Assembly (NCBI GenBank): GCA_030019325.1
Contig: JASEFB010000028.1
Span: 1-20,415, forward strand
Direction of reading: 5' to 3'
Source of the DNA: an archaeon
GTDB lineage: Archaea; Halobacteriota; Syntropharchaeia; Alkanophagales; Methanospirareceae
DNA: 20,415 bases
The notes below the pieces were generated by a model. It was given only the letters and a program-made list of their open reading frames with translations. It was not told the DNA's origin and made no database searches. Made by a program: the position numbers and the translations under genes. Positions 6,710 through 15,179 of the stretch are shown one piece after another (positions within the stretch are counted from its first letter, which is position 1; each line of letters opens with the position of its first letter).

Positions 6710-9025
6710 CTACCTATCAGCCTCCGGTGGGAAGTATCCAAAGCTTCCATAAACCGCCCAGAAGTCCGCATAGCGTTCACCCTTGACCGCTTCCATAAAG
6801 CCGCGTAAGTTCATCCAGCAGGGGCTTATTACCCGCACACGATACGGAACATTCGATTCACCATCGCTGATAAGGGTAAAGAGCGTCGTACCACGCGCCG
6901 CCTCGGTAATCGTCGTCCATTCACCTTTCGGCAGTACGAGGTTTCCGTACACTCTAAAGAAATTGCCCTTGATATCGCTCGCCGCCTCTTTGTACTCGCC
7001 GAGGATATCGTCACTCAAAATCGGACCTTGTATCCCTTTCACGGCATCCACCGCCTGCTTCACGATCTTTACGCTCTCCTTTATCTCCGCCAACCTGCCG
7101 AGGAACCGTCCCAGACAATCGCCATCATCGCCCGTCGTTACTTCAAAGTCAACCTTATCATACGCATCGTATGGTGCTATCTTCCGGACATCGTAATTCA
7201 CCCCGGATGCTCGCAGGAACGGCCCTACCATGCCGCAGCGGATCGCATCCTCCTTTGTCAGCACCCCTACTCCTTTTGCTCGTGCGACCGTCACCGGATT
7301 GTACACAAAGATACTCTCAAACTTCTTCATCCGTCTGTTCAGCGCAAAGGTCATGTTATCGATCAATTCGAGCACAGTATCTGGAATGTCACGCCGTAGC
7401 CCACCGGGAACGATGAACGAAGGCCCGCTTCGTGATCCTGAAATTTGCATCAAAGCCTCAATGATCATCTCCCTGATTGCCATGCAGTACATGAATCCGG
7501 TAGTATGCCCGAAGAACAGCGAGAAAATTCCCGAGTCGTAGTAGAACGCCTCTATCCGGGAGAGTTCAGCCATGATCGTTCGTAAATATTGCGCTCGTTC
7601 GGGAACTTCAACGCTCAGCGCGTTCTCTATCGCTCGAACGTATGCGAGGTTCATGTTCGCTGGATCATTGATTGCCAGCCGCTCAAATAACGGAATATTC
7701 TGGATGTACAGCTTATTCTCCGCAAGCTTCTCCATTGATCGGTGGACGAATCCCGGCTCAGGAATGGCATCCACGATCCGGTCACCCTTCACTCTGAACG
7801 TCACCCGGAGATGCCCACTTCCCGCATGGTGCGGGCCGATGGGAACGATAATCTCGTCACTATCATACGCTTTCTCAATGAATTCTTCCCAGATCGGGAC
7901 ATACAGATCCTTTGGCGGCTCGATGGGGACCATAAACTCAGGCTCTACACCTTCTTCAAAGGCATATCGCTCCTCAGGAATCTTGAATTCTTTCCTCAAC
8001 GGGAGATCCGGGGTATCAGGGGCAAGGAGGAACTTCTTCCCCATCCAATCGTTGCCCTCAAACAACACCCCAAAGAACTCATGCATTTCACGCTCAGAAT
8101 AATTCGCACTCTCCCATACGGACATTAAGCTCTGGAGCTTCGGGTCTTTTATCCCGATCTCCGTGAAAATGGTTACAAGAACCGGCATTAACTCCTCAAC
8201 GCTGTAGCTCGCCGCCATATACTCCACGATGAACTTCCGTTCATGTGGTACCTGGATCACGTTCACGCTCTTCACATGGTCAAACTGCATCTCTTTGAGC
8301 TTTTGTGCTACAACCTTCAAGTTTCCAGGCGTTGTTTTAATAGCAATTCGATTCACACCGGTAATCGTCATGGATTCATAAAGACCTATAAGTTCTTTCT
8401 TGAGCTTATCCTCCAACTCCTTCCCGAAATCCCAATCCACCTCTCGTTTAATATCCACTTTAATTTCAGGTGTGGGAGCAAAGAGCTTTGGCGATGTGGG
8501 CACCATTCTTTCTTCCAACTGCTCTTCGAACGGCAACTCCACCTTCTTAAAGTCGATCGTGGTCTTGTCCACGCCCATTATCTTATCTTGAAGTGCTCTC
8601 ACACCCCGTAAAAGACCTTCAGGGGTTATCGGACAGCCAGGAACAAAGAAATCGACCGGAACGATATCAGAGGGATGCGTTATGTTATAACTATTCCAGA
8701 ATATCCCGCCTCGTTCTCCACATGCACCTATCACGTTCACGAACTTCGGGTCCGGCATCTGGCCGTACACGAATTGTAACGCCCGCGCCATCTTCCTTGT
8801 TATCGTCCCCTCAATTATGATAAAATTCGACTGCCGTGCAATGCCAAGGTTCAAAGTCCCCAACCGTTCACCATCATAGCCACAAGCAAACGCATGAGCC
8901 AGCTCAACGCCACAGCACGAGGTAATGAAATGGCAAGGCCACAAACTCCACTTCGCAGCCCATTTCTTAAATGGTGCAAGGGGTCCCGACTCGAGGAAGT
9001 CTATATGCGCATTTGGATTTTCCAT
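6710..9025 (-). CDS. fpoBCD: Fused F420H2 dehydrogenase subunits B, C and D
   Basis: One 771-residue polypeptide contains three complex I subunits. Residues 1-150 are the NuoB/FpoB part with the N2 cluster ligands C37, C38, C102 and C131. A 60-residue charged linker follows. About 215-350 is the NuoC part, with WESANYSEREMHEFFGVLFE at 304-323. About 390-771 is the NuoD (49-kDa) part, beginning VPIGPHHAGSGHLR and ending GSFGYFPPEADR, the usual C-terminus. These parts carry electrons to quinone at the junction with FpoH. No stop or frameshift is seen between the parts. The start is placed at ATG 9025, with GAGGTG 9-10 nt upstream; the GTG at 9037 lies inside that site. As I recall, Archaeoglobus fqo has a BC fusion with separate D, and E. 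coli nuo has CD. Confidence 0.94.
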   Translation of the reverse strand: MENPNAHIDFLESGPLAPFKKWAAKWSLWPCHFITSCCGVELAHAFACGYDGERLGTLNLGIARQSNFIIIEGTITRKMARALQFVYGQMPDPKFVNVIGACGERGGIFWNSYNITHPSDIVPVDFFVPGCPITPEGLLRGVRALQDKIMGVDKTTIDFKKVELPFEEQLEERMVPTSPKLFAPTPEIKVDIKREVDWDFGKELEDKLKKELIGLYESMTITGVNRIAIKTTPGNLKVVAQKLKEMQFDHVKSVNVIQVPHERKFIVEYMAASYSVEELMPVLVTIFTEIGIKDPKLQSLMSVWESANYSEREMHEFFGVLFEGNDWMGKKFLLAPDTPDLPLRKEFKIPEERYAFEEGVEPEFMVPIEPPKDLYVPIWEEFIEKAYDSDEIIVPIGPHHAGSGHLRVTFRVKGDRIVDAIPEPGFVHRSMEKLAENKLYIQNIPLFERLAINDPANMNLAYVRAIENALSVEVPERAQYLRTIMAELSRIEAFYYDSGIFSLFFGHTTGFMYCMAIREMIIEALMQISGSRSGPSFIVPGGLRRDIPDTVLELIDNMTFALNRRMKKFESIFVYNPVTVARAKGVGVLTKEDAIRCGMVGPFLRASGVNYDVRKIAPYDAYDKVDFEVTTGDDGDCLGRFLGRLAEIKESVKIVKQAVDAVKGIQGPILSDDILGEYKEAASDIKGNFFRVYGNLVLPKGEWTTITEAARGTTLFTLISDGESNVPYRVRVISPCWMNLRGFMEAVKGERYADFWAVYGSFGYFPPEADR

Positions 9026-9047
9026 TTTTGTTTTCACCTCATCTCTC

Positions 9048-9057
9048 TATATATTTA
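9048..9057 (-). promoter_or_regulatory. Possible internal promoter before fpoBCD
   Basis: On the minus strand TAAATATATA is centred near 9052, 27 nt from the fpoBCD start codon, in the largest gap of the operon (49 bp). That is the distance expected for a TATA box of a leaderless transcript. The gene also has a Shine-Dalgarno site, so the match could be chance in A/T-rich DNA. Confidence 0.3.
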
Positions 9058-9074
9058 CAGTTATTATTTTTCTA

Positions 9075-9431
9075 TTAGCTTCTCGCCTCCGCCATTTCAA
9101 GCGTTATCTTATAGCCCACATAAACCGCGGGCAGCAGGAGTAAGAGCGAAAGCAGCAAGAGTATCGTAAAGCTTCCACTCGGATATGCTGAGAACAGAAG
9201 TAGTATGACAATGATAGGCTCAGCCGCCATGAACAGGAACATATATCCAAAATACTGCATAGGTAGCGTGTATTTTGGGAATTTCATCGGCGGGTTTCCC
9301 GCTTCCCACCGCATCGTTTTTATCTCGGTTAGGTTGTACCTCGGCAATATTTTGACGAGCAAGAGTAGAACCCCATCTACCAGCACGCAAACAAGGATCA
9401 GGACACCGATTATCAACGCATTTTCTATCAT
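9075..9431 (-). CDS. fpoA: F420H2 dehydrogenase membrane subunit A
   Basis: FpoA (NuoA/ND3 family) is a small membrane subunit at the junction of the two arms; its loop helps couple quinone chemistry to proton movement. The 118-residue protein has three hydrophobic segments (about 4-28, 58-82, 86-108). The loop between the first two contains RWEAGNPP, the archaeal form of the YECG motif, lacking the Cys as expected for Fpo. The second helix has Glu71 in FMAAEPIIV, the position of the conserved FDVE Glu, while the Asp of that motif is Ala. The frame is open to 9461, inside the end of fpoN. ATG 9431 is chosen because a strong GAGGAGGAAG site precedes it at suitable distance. Confidence 0.9.
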   Translation of the reverse strand: MIENALIIGVLILVCVLVDGVLLLLVKILPRYNLTEIKTMRWEAGNPPMKFPKYTLPMQYFGYMFLFMAAEPIIVILLLFSAYPSGSFTILLLLSLLLLLPAVYVGYKITLEMAEARS

Positions 9432-9450
9432 TTTTCGTCTTCCTCCTCTA

Positions 9451-10704
9451 TCATATCGCAATACTTAGAGCTTGAGCAATGACCTCCATACCTCTAAAGA
9501 ACCAATCTGGCAGGAACGTAATTAAGGTTATTATTACCACGGCGACGCAAATGAAGTTTGTAAGATTCGCTTTCCAGCCAACGCCGAGTTCCCGTGCGAG
9601 CCGTAAATAATACGGAATGGAGATTGCGGAATTTAAGACCATGAGCGCAACCAGCCAGATATACTCGGCTTTGACCAGCGAGAAGAGAATGAAGAGCTTG
9701 CCCCAGAATCCCATGAGCGGAGGGAGACCGATGAAAGAGAACGCAAGCAGGTACATCGTGGGTGAAAAAGCCCCCTCCCCCTTTATCGCATTGAAAAAAC
9801 CAATTTTACCCATCGCATTTGCAAACAACATGAGCAATGCTCCGGTCAATGCGAAATAGAAGAATTCAGGCTTGATAATCACCACGGCGCATGCTAACAC
9901 ATACCCCATGTTCGCGACGGTGGAATAAGCAAGAATTCGTGCGTGCTCTTTTGAGGTCAATGCTCCTATATTTCCCGTAAACATGGATATCGCTGCAAGC
10001 ACCGCAGTGAAAAGGGTTATTGAAACGGTCAGCGAGTTAGAAGTGCTGATCAGTATGCGCAAAGCGATGATAAAAGGCACTATTTTCGCGAGCGAGGCGA
10101 TGATGGACATCGGGATAGGATCTGCACTCGTGAAAACATCCGGAACCCATTCGTGCAACGGTGCTACGCCTACCTCGATGCTCAATCCTAATACAAGCAT
10201 CACGTAGCCGAGTATGTAAAGAAGGCCGTTAAACGCGTTTTTTGTATAGGCTAAGGTAATAGCACCGATTAAAAACAGAACGGTGGCCAAAACCATAAAG
10301 GTAATATATTTGATACCAACCTCTACGTTCGCTCCCCCCTCCCTCACCATAACCAAAATATACGTTGGCACGGAAACGAGGACAAACGCTGCCAGAATCA
10401 TAGCGAGGTTCTGTGTAGTAAAGATGTACAGGGTTACCAGAACCATCAACCCCACCAATCCATAGTCCACACCTTGAATCACGCTCTTTATCACTTTAAG
10501 CGAGGCCAAGTTGATGATACCTATTGCAAAAACAAATGCGGTATAATAGATGAGATGGGGGGCTGAAAGCGTAATGGACGAGGATGCAAGTATAATCGCA
10601 ACGATCGCCCCATAGAATCCCAAATCGCGGTATTTGAAGGAAAAAATGGAGCACAGCGTCAAAATTAGTAAAGCCCCAACCATAATCAGCATGGGCAATT
10701 CCAT
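9451..10704 (-). CDS. fpoN: F420H2 dehydrogenase antiporter-like subunit N
   Basis: FpoN (NuoN/ND2 family) is one of three Mrp-antiporter-like proton channels. The 417-residue protein is hydrophobic throughout, with about 12-14 membrane segments. The family segment is recognisable as APLHEWVPDVFTSADPIPMS (181-200), followed by K207 on the next helix and GFWGKLFIL further on. Aligned by eye with E. coli NuoN, the TM5 Glu (E133) corresponds to V108 and the TM7 Lys (K217) to E177, so two canonical pumping residues are not present; the TM8 Lys is kept. The start ATG 10704 overlaps the fpoL stop as TAATG, with GGAG about 10 nt upstream; a GTG at 10713 is too close to that site. Confidence 0.92.
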   Translation of the reverse strand: MELPMLIMVGALLILTLCSIFSFKYRDLGFYGAIVAIILASSSITLSAPHLIYYTAFVFAIGIINLASLKVIKSVIQGVDYGLVGLMVLVTLYIFTTQNLAMILAAFVLVSVPTYILVMVREGGANVEVGIKYITFMVLATVLFLIGAITLAYTKNAFNGLLYILGYVMLVLGLSIEVGVAPLHEWVPDVFTSADPIPMSIIASLAKIVPFIIALRILISTSNSLTVSITLFTAVLAAISMFTGNIGALTSKEHARILAYSTVANMGYVLACAVVIIKPEFFYFALTGALLMLFANAMGKIGFFNAIKGEGAFSPTMYLLAFSFIGLPPLMGFWGKLFILFSLVKAEYIWLVALMVLNSAISIPYYLRLARELGVGWKANLTNFICVAVVIITLITFLPDWFFRGMEVIAQALSIAI

Positions 10705-12632
10705 TATAACCACGCTCCTACCACAGCTATTATAAGAATAAACATTACAAGACCGAGAACGATGTTGACATACCTGCTAAGGTACCCCGTTTGAATACTC
10801 CTGATCCCTCTTGAAATCCCACCGAATAAACCAGGTACCACCATTGTATTAAACAATCCATCAATCCCCCGGTTTCCATAGTCCTGAACGAGGTGAGAGA
10901 CAAAAAAGCCTATCTTCGGCATAATATAATCATTAACAAACGGCAGATACATCCGGTCGCTGAAGAACGTGCCGAGCTTGGTAAGGGCGCTTATCTGTGG
11001 TTTGTAAAGCGCAAAGATATAAGCAAGGAACGCCAAGATACCAACGGTAAAAGAAAGGGTGATCGTACCGTGCTTTACAAGTGCTCCCGCGGCCACAAAT
11101 TCATGGGTCTCTTCACTCGTGAAAATGAGGTAGAGCAAGAGAAAGAGTACCGAGACCATCAATGCATAACCCAATTTCATTAAGCCTCCACCTTCTGTAT
11201 GCTCGTGATGCGGTTTCTCTCCTTTTATGAAGTTCAAGGTGAGGAATTTCGCCATAATCCCTGAATAAACCACAGAGGTGAGGACGAGAAGGATAAGGGG
11301 TAGAAAGCCGACTTCATGAAATAAGTGTTCCATAACTTCGTCCATTGCTGATTTTACCCAGTAAGCGGTAAGAGGTGGTATTCCTACAAGGAAGGTAGTA
11401 GCGACGATGGTAACGATAAAGGGAGTCATCATCTTCTTCCCGAACTCGAGACCACCGCTTAAGAACCGGCTGTGCGTAGCATGGATTAAATGACCACTGA
11501 CGAGGAATAAACTCGCTTTTGCAAATGCATGTACCGCCATATACCAGAACGCAACGAGCACGGCGAGATGCCCAGCCCAGAACGAAGCGGCTGCCGAAGC
11601 GAACATCAGACCAATACTTGACATCGTGGATGCCGCCAGCAGAACCTTTCTTTCAAGCATCCCTGATCCTGCGAGCGCTCCATACAATCCTGATAAAAGT
11701 CCAATGAAGAGAACAAGCAAATAAATATACTCGAGCCCATGCACACCATGCAACGTCCAGGGCTCGATGTACCATGTAAGTTTAATAAACACAAAAGCAC
11801 CAGCCGCTACCATGGTCGCACTGTGTAAGAGCGCACTCACGGTTGTAGGACCGGTCATCGCAGTCATGAGCCACTCGCTGAAAGGAACCTGAGCAGACTT
11901 TGTGAACAGACCCATGAGTAAGCAAAGGAACAGAATTATCGTTCCTGCAGCGCCAATCGTTTCAAAGAGCGTGCCCCACTCGATCTCCGATATGTTGAGA
12001 GTAGGTGACAATACCCAAATTGCAGCAACTGCTAAAAACATAGGGACATCGCCAAATCGTATCGTTGAGATCGCACGCCACCCGCCAAAGCTCGGCGGCC
12101 AGCTCAGTTCAAGCGGTCCGACCTTCCTTCCTTCTTTACCTACATAGGTAATATTATCATCATCCCGGAACCAGTGCCCGATTAACCCCCATGAAGCCGC
12201 GCCCAGTCCCTCCCAACCGACGAAGAGCAGGAATAAGTTATCGCTATACACAACGACGAGCATGGATGCGGTGAAGAGGTTGAAGAAGAACCAATACCAG
12301 CTCGGTCTGTAATCCCCCTTCATGTAGTCCAAACCGTAAACAGCGATGAAAAATGCTATAACTGCGGTTATAACGCCCATGTACCTGCTCAAATAGTCAG
12401 TAATGAGGACGATGTTTATTCCGAATTCGGGAATCCAGGCGTAAGTATATTGCTGGTTCTCGGGTAAAACGAAGAAGACATAAAGGCTCATCACGACCGA
12501 AACGAAGATACCGAAGACAGAAAGATAGGGTAGTTTCTCAGTCCATTCCTTACTCTTGTATGCGAGCACAATGGGAATACTGCTAACAACCGGCGCAAGG
12601 AACAGTAACAAAAAAACAAGCCACTCGTTCAT
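10704..12632 (-). CDS. fpoL: F420H2 dehydrogenase antiporter-like subunit L
   Basis: FpoL (NuoL/ND5 family) is the distal proton channel; its C-terminal amphipathic helix normally runs along the membrane arm. The 642-residue protein has about 15-16 hydrophobic segments. It retains the canonical residues: E141 in LFVGWEGLG, K245 in GLFTKSAQVPFSEWL, and H270 in TTVSALLHSATMVAAG. The region 470-640 has the expected terminal segments, ending with a hydrophobic helix. The start ATG 12632 overlaps the fpoM stop as ATGA and is preceded by GGGAGGTG at good spacing; codons further upstream are inside fpoM. Length is normal for the family. Confidence 0.95.
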   Translation of the reverse strand: MNEWLVFLLLFLAPVVSSIPIVLAYKSKEWTEKLPYLSVFGIFVSVVMSLYVFFVLPENQQYTYAWIPEFGINIVLITDYLSRYMGVITAVIAFFIAVYGLDYMKGDYRPSWYWFFFNLFTASMLVVVYSDNLFLLFVGWEGLGAASWGLIGHWFRDDDNITYVGKEGRKVGPLELSWPPSFGGWRAISTIRFGDVPMFLAVAAIWVLSPTLNISEIEWGTLFETIGAAGTIILFLCLLMGLFTKSAQVPFSEWLMTAMTGPTTVSALLHSATMVAAGAFVFIKLTWYIEPWTLHGVHGLEYIYLLVLFIGLLSGLYGALAGSGMLERKVLLAASTMSSIGLMFASAAASFWAGHLAVLVAFWYMAVHAFAKASLFLVSGHLIHATHSRFLSGGLEFGKKMMTPFIVTIVATTFLVGIPPLTAYWVKSAMDEVMEHLFHEVGFLPLILLVLTSVVYSGIMAKFLTLNFIKGEKPHHEHTEGGGLMKLGYALMVSVLFLLLYLIFTSEETHEFVAAGALVKHGTITLSFTVGILAFLAYIFALYKPQISALTKLGTFFSDRMYLPFVNDYIMPKIGFFVSHLVQDYGNRGIDGLFNTMVVPGLFGGISRGIRSIQTGYLSRYVNIVLGLVMFILIIAVVGAWL

Positions 12633-14107
12633 GGCGCTACACCTCCCATACCCATTAACGGCCAAATGACCGATTTAAGCCCGGGAATCAACGCTGTTGA
12701 GAGCGGCGGTAAGAGCAGTAACACGGAGATAATACCGATAATAAAGAGTGGAACATACAGATATCTACTTATCTCAAGCCTTTTCGTATCCTTCGGCTTA
12801 CCATAGAATACTTTCCGTATTGTATAGAACCCATACCAAACTGAGAGAATGAACATTAATATCACAGCCAGAATAATTGGTAAACTCCCAGTCCAACCAA
12901 GGGAATAGGAAGAATCAGGTTTGAGGAAAGTGTCGACAACACCTCTCAATATGAAAAATTCACCCAACATGCCAACCGTCAAGATTCCGCCGAGATTCAG
13001 AAATCCGACCACCGCAGCATTTGAAATCGCCGGTATGGAATCGTGCAATCCGCCCATCTGCCGAACATCACGGAGACCATGGTGAACCGCTATAATCCCT
13101 CCAGCACTCGAGAACAAGATTGACTTACCAAAAGCGTGGGACATGTACTGGATAACCAGGCCGATAAACCCAAAAGGACCAAGGCAGAGTGCTACCAGCA
13201 TATATCCCATCTGCGATACCGTAGAATACGCTAACAGTCGTTTGAAATCAGTTTGCTTGAAGACCGAAAAACCGGCATAAATGCTTGAGAATAACGCATA
13301 CGCAAGTATGTAGTTTCGGTAAGACACAATAAAGGAATAATCTATAAGTGCAATCCTCAGCAAAACATATCCTGCCAGACCCACGGTTAATGGGCTCAGC
13401 AGTGCACTCAACGGTGTAGGAGCTTCTGCATGCGCCCACGGAAGCCATACGTGAGGTCCTAAGACAGGAAGTTCTATCACCATACCGACGAAGATAAAGG
13501 GCCATGCATACTTCCCAACCGTAGCTATGTATTTGAGGGCGAGCGTGTCATTATTAATACCGATTATGAGGAAGCCTGCCAGCGTGAGAACTCCTGCTAT
13601 TAAACTCCAAATCAGGTATAATTGACCCACCCACCTCCTGTTACCATATCCATAGAAGTAGATGAGGAGGAACGCAGTTATCAGCGCGATCTCGAGGAAG
13701 ATATACAGGAGGATGAGATTGCCACTGTAAACGAGCCACAACATCGAAGCAGCATAGAGGTCGTACAAGAAGATGTATTTCCTGAACTCGCCATCAACAC
13801 TGAGCTCCATCTCCTCAAATCGGTGCTCCATGTAGGGTAGAGCGAAAAGGGCGACCATTGCGGAGACAATACAGATGGTAAGTCCAAACGCGTGGGATAT
13901 AAAGTCCGCAGTGAGATAAATCTCGCCTATTGGTGGAGAAAAGGTCGTTAAATGGATCTCAGCGCAACCATAGAAGATACAATAGAGTATGGAAAAGAAA
14001 GGCAGCATGAAGAACAACGTGGTGAGGTACGTTGCTGCCTTGGGTCTCAAAAGCGGTGCTAAACATGCTGCAAGTAAAGGCAAAATCAGGAAGTAGAGCA
14101 TAATCAT
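12629..14107 (-). CDS. fpoM: F420H2 dehydrogenase antiporter-like subunit M
   Basis: FpoM (NuoM/ND4 family) is the middle antiporter-like proton channel. The 492-residue protein has about 14 membrane segments. The family core is clear: HVWLPWAHAEAPTPLSALL (219-237), FKQTDFKRLLAYSTVSQMGY and MSHAFGKSILF. Aligned by eye with E. coli NuoM, the TM5 Glu is kept (E139), but the TM7 Lys (K234) aligns with E212 and the TM8 Lys (K265) with G243. The start ATG 14107 overlaps the fpoK stop as ATGA, with GGAGGTGAT 5 nt upstream; ATG 14101 is a less likely alternative. It sits third in the operon, as in Archaeoglobus fqo. Confidence 0.95.
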   Translation of the reverse strand: MIMLYFLILPLLAACLAPLLRPKAATYLTTLFFMLPFFSILYCIFYGCAEIHLTTFSPPIGEIYLTADFISHAFGLTICIVSAMVALFALPYMEHRFEEMELSVDGEFRKYIFLYDLYAASMLWLVYSGNLILLYIFLEIALITAFLLIYFYGYGNRRWVGQLYLIWSLIAGVLTLAGFLIIGINNDTLALKYIATVGKYAWPFIFVGMVIELPVLGPHVWLPWAHAEAPTPLSALLSPLTVGLAGYVLLRIALIDYSFIVSYRNYILAYALFSSIYAGFSVFKQTDFKRLLAYSTVSQMGYMLVALCLGPFGFIGLVIQYMSHAFGKSILFSSAGGIIAVHHGLRDVRQMGGLHDSIPAISNAAVVGFLNLGGILTVGMLGEFFILRGVVDTFLKPDSSYSLGWTGSLPIILAVILMFILSVWYGFYTIRKVFYGKPKDTKRLEISRYLYVPLFIIGIISVLLLLPPLSTALIPGLKSVIWPLMGMGGVAP

Positions 14108-14430
14108 ACTCTATCACCTCCTATCGTAATGGCACGTGTGTGAATATCCCTTTTCTGCCTGTCAAGGATGACAATCGCTGAAATCAAGATTAAAAGTTCA
14201 CCGCTGCTCGCGAAAATCGTGATGAGTGCGATACCAAATGCGGCATTCGCAAGGTGCGCAACAGAGAAGAGTGGAATCAAAGCCATAAACACCGCACCAA
14301 ACATCATCTCCAGCGATATAAGAAGCCTGATCACATCTTTGCTCGACATCGCTGCAAGGTATCCAACGAGTAAGATCGCAAAAGACGCAGCATAGATCAC
14401 CGACACACTCATTATATCTATTGTTGCCAT
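14104..14430 (-). CDS. fpoK: F420H2 dehydrogenase membrane subunit K
   Basis: FpoK (NuoK/ND4L family) is a three-helix membrane subunit whose two buried Glu residues lie on the proton path from the quinone site to the antiporter-like subunits. The 108-residue protein shows three hydrophobic segments and both residues: E41 in LLISLEMMFGAVF and E78 in ASSGELLILISAIVI. The C-terminal 20 residues (RQKRDIHTRAITIGGDRV) are charged and probably cytoplasmic. The ATG directly follows the fpoJ stop codon and is preceded by GGAGGAG inside the end of fpoJ. The length is normal. Confidence 0.95.
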   Translation of the reverse strand: MATIDIMSVSVIYAASFAILLVGYLAAMSSKDVIRLLISLEMMFGAVFMALIPLFSVAHLANAAFGIALITIFASSGELLILISAIVILDRQKRDIHTRAITIGGDRV

Positions 14431-14913
14431 TCAACTCCTCCCTCCTATCCCTATCTTTAAAACGGATAACAGCAAGAGTACAACGAGCGATATGAGGAAT
14501 AAAACGATTAACAGGTATTCGGTAATGGGTAGGAAATTCATCAGTTCAAATTCAATCTCGCTGGGAGAGACAGGTTGAGGAGTAAAGATAGTGTAACTGT
14601 AAATGGAGAAGCCGATGATAAAAGCGGTTATAGCCACCGGCACTACCCAAAACCGAGAAACTTGCCGTACGGGCTCAGATCTATACGTTGCCGCAAGTGC
14701 CACGGTTACTATACCAATCGCACCTACAAAAATAAACACGATTAAAACGAAAACAGGCTGGAGATTAAAGAGAGCGTAAACGGCTGCAACAAAGATCAAG
14801 GTCACAGACATGAAGAGCGAGGAGTAAAAATTATCTTTGCTCACCAAAACCCCTAAGGAGAATAAGATGGCGACACCTGCGAGAGCTAAAAGCAACAGCA
14901 CATCCCCACTCAT
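14431..14913 (-). CDS. fpoJ: F420H2 dehydrogenase membrane subunit J, first gene of the operon
   Basis: FpoJ (NuoJ/ND6 family) is a five-helix membrane subunit beside K; its third helix is thought to switch between forms during turnover. The 160-residue protein has five hydrophobic segments. The family core VFVLIVFIFVGAIGIVTVAL (about 54-73) contains the glycine-rich third helix. It is the first gene of the ten-gene operon. The only Shine-Dalgarno-like sequence (AAGGAG) is about 16 nt from the ATG, too far, but a BRE/TATA pair lies 27 nt upstream, so the mRNA is probably leaderless. Length is typical for archaeal FpoJ when, as here, it is one protein. Confidence 0.92.
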   Translation of the reverse strand: MSGDVLLLLALAGVAILFSLGVLVSKDNFYSSLFMSVTLIFVAAVYALFNLQPVFVLIVFIFVGAIGIVTVALAATYRSEPVRQVSRFWVVPVAITAFIIGFSIYSYTIFTPQPVSPSEIEFELMNFLPITEYLLIVLFLISLVVLLLLSVLKIGIGGRS

Positions 14914-14935
14914 GGAATGAAAATTTCGACTCCTT

Positions 14936-14950
14936 CTTTAAAAAACTTTC
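14936..14950 (-). promoter_or_regulatory. BRE/TATA promoter of the fpo operon
   Basis: Read on the minus strand, CGAAAG (BRE-like, purine-rich) is followed by TTTTTAAAG (TATA box), centred about 27 nt from the fpoJ ATG at 14913. This predicts transcription starting at or next to the start codon. The same CGAAAGTTTT core stands before the coiled-coil gene at 16037. Confidence 0.6.
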
Positions 14951-14962
14951 GTTTTTTTTCGA

Positions 14963-15015
14963 TTGGGGCACCGCTTTTCGTGCCTTTTGTGAAGTATGTG
15001 ACACTAATGCCCCAA
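14963..15015. repeat. Inverted repeats upstream of the fpo promoter
   Basis: TTGGGGCA (near 14963-14970) is repeated in inverse as TGCCCCAA (15008-15015), an 8-bp perfect inverted repeat. A smaller hairpin, GGCAC/GTGCC with an 8-nt loop, shares its left arm. They lie just upstream of the BRE/TATA pair and could be operator sites for a dimeric regulator of the operon. Coordinates of the left arm may be off by one. Confidence 0.35.
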
Positions 15016-15179
15016 CTATGGATTCTTTTAAAGGTACATATTTTCTTAGCTTAATTAGCTTTTTTCCTTTATTTCACGAATGGTGCTGTCATATCAAATA
15101 TTTTGGAAGGGAAACTTTTTTGACTCTAATTTTAATGGCTATAATAAGTCTTAAATACTACCGCAAAAAATACTAATGT

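Noticed and set aside
6783..8820. Several plus-strand frames of 75-176 codons opposite fpoBCD and other fpo genes
   Set aside because: All lie antisense to conserved complex I genes and show no recognisable protein features; they are shadows of codon bias.
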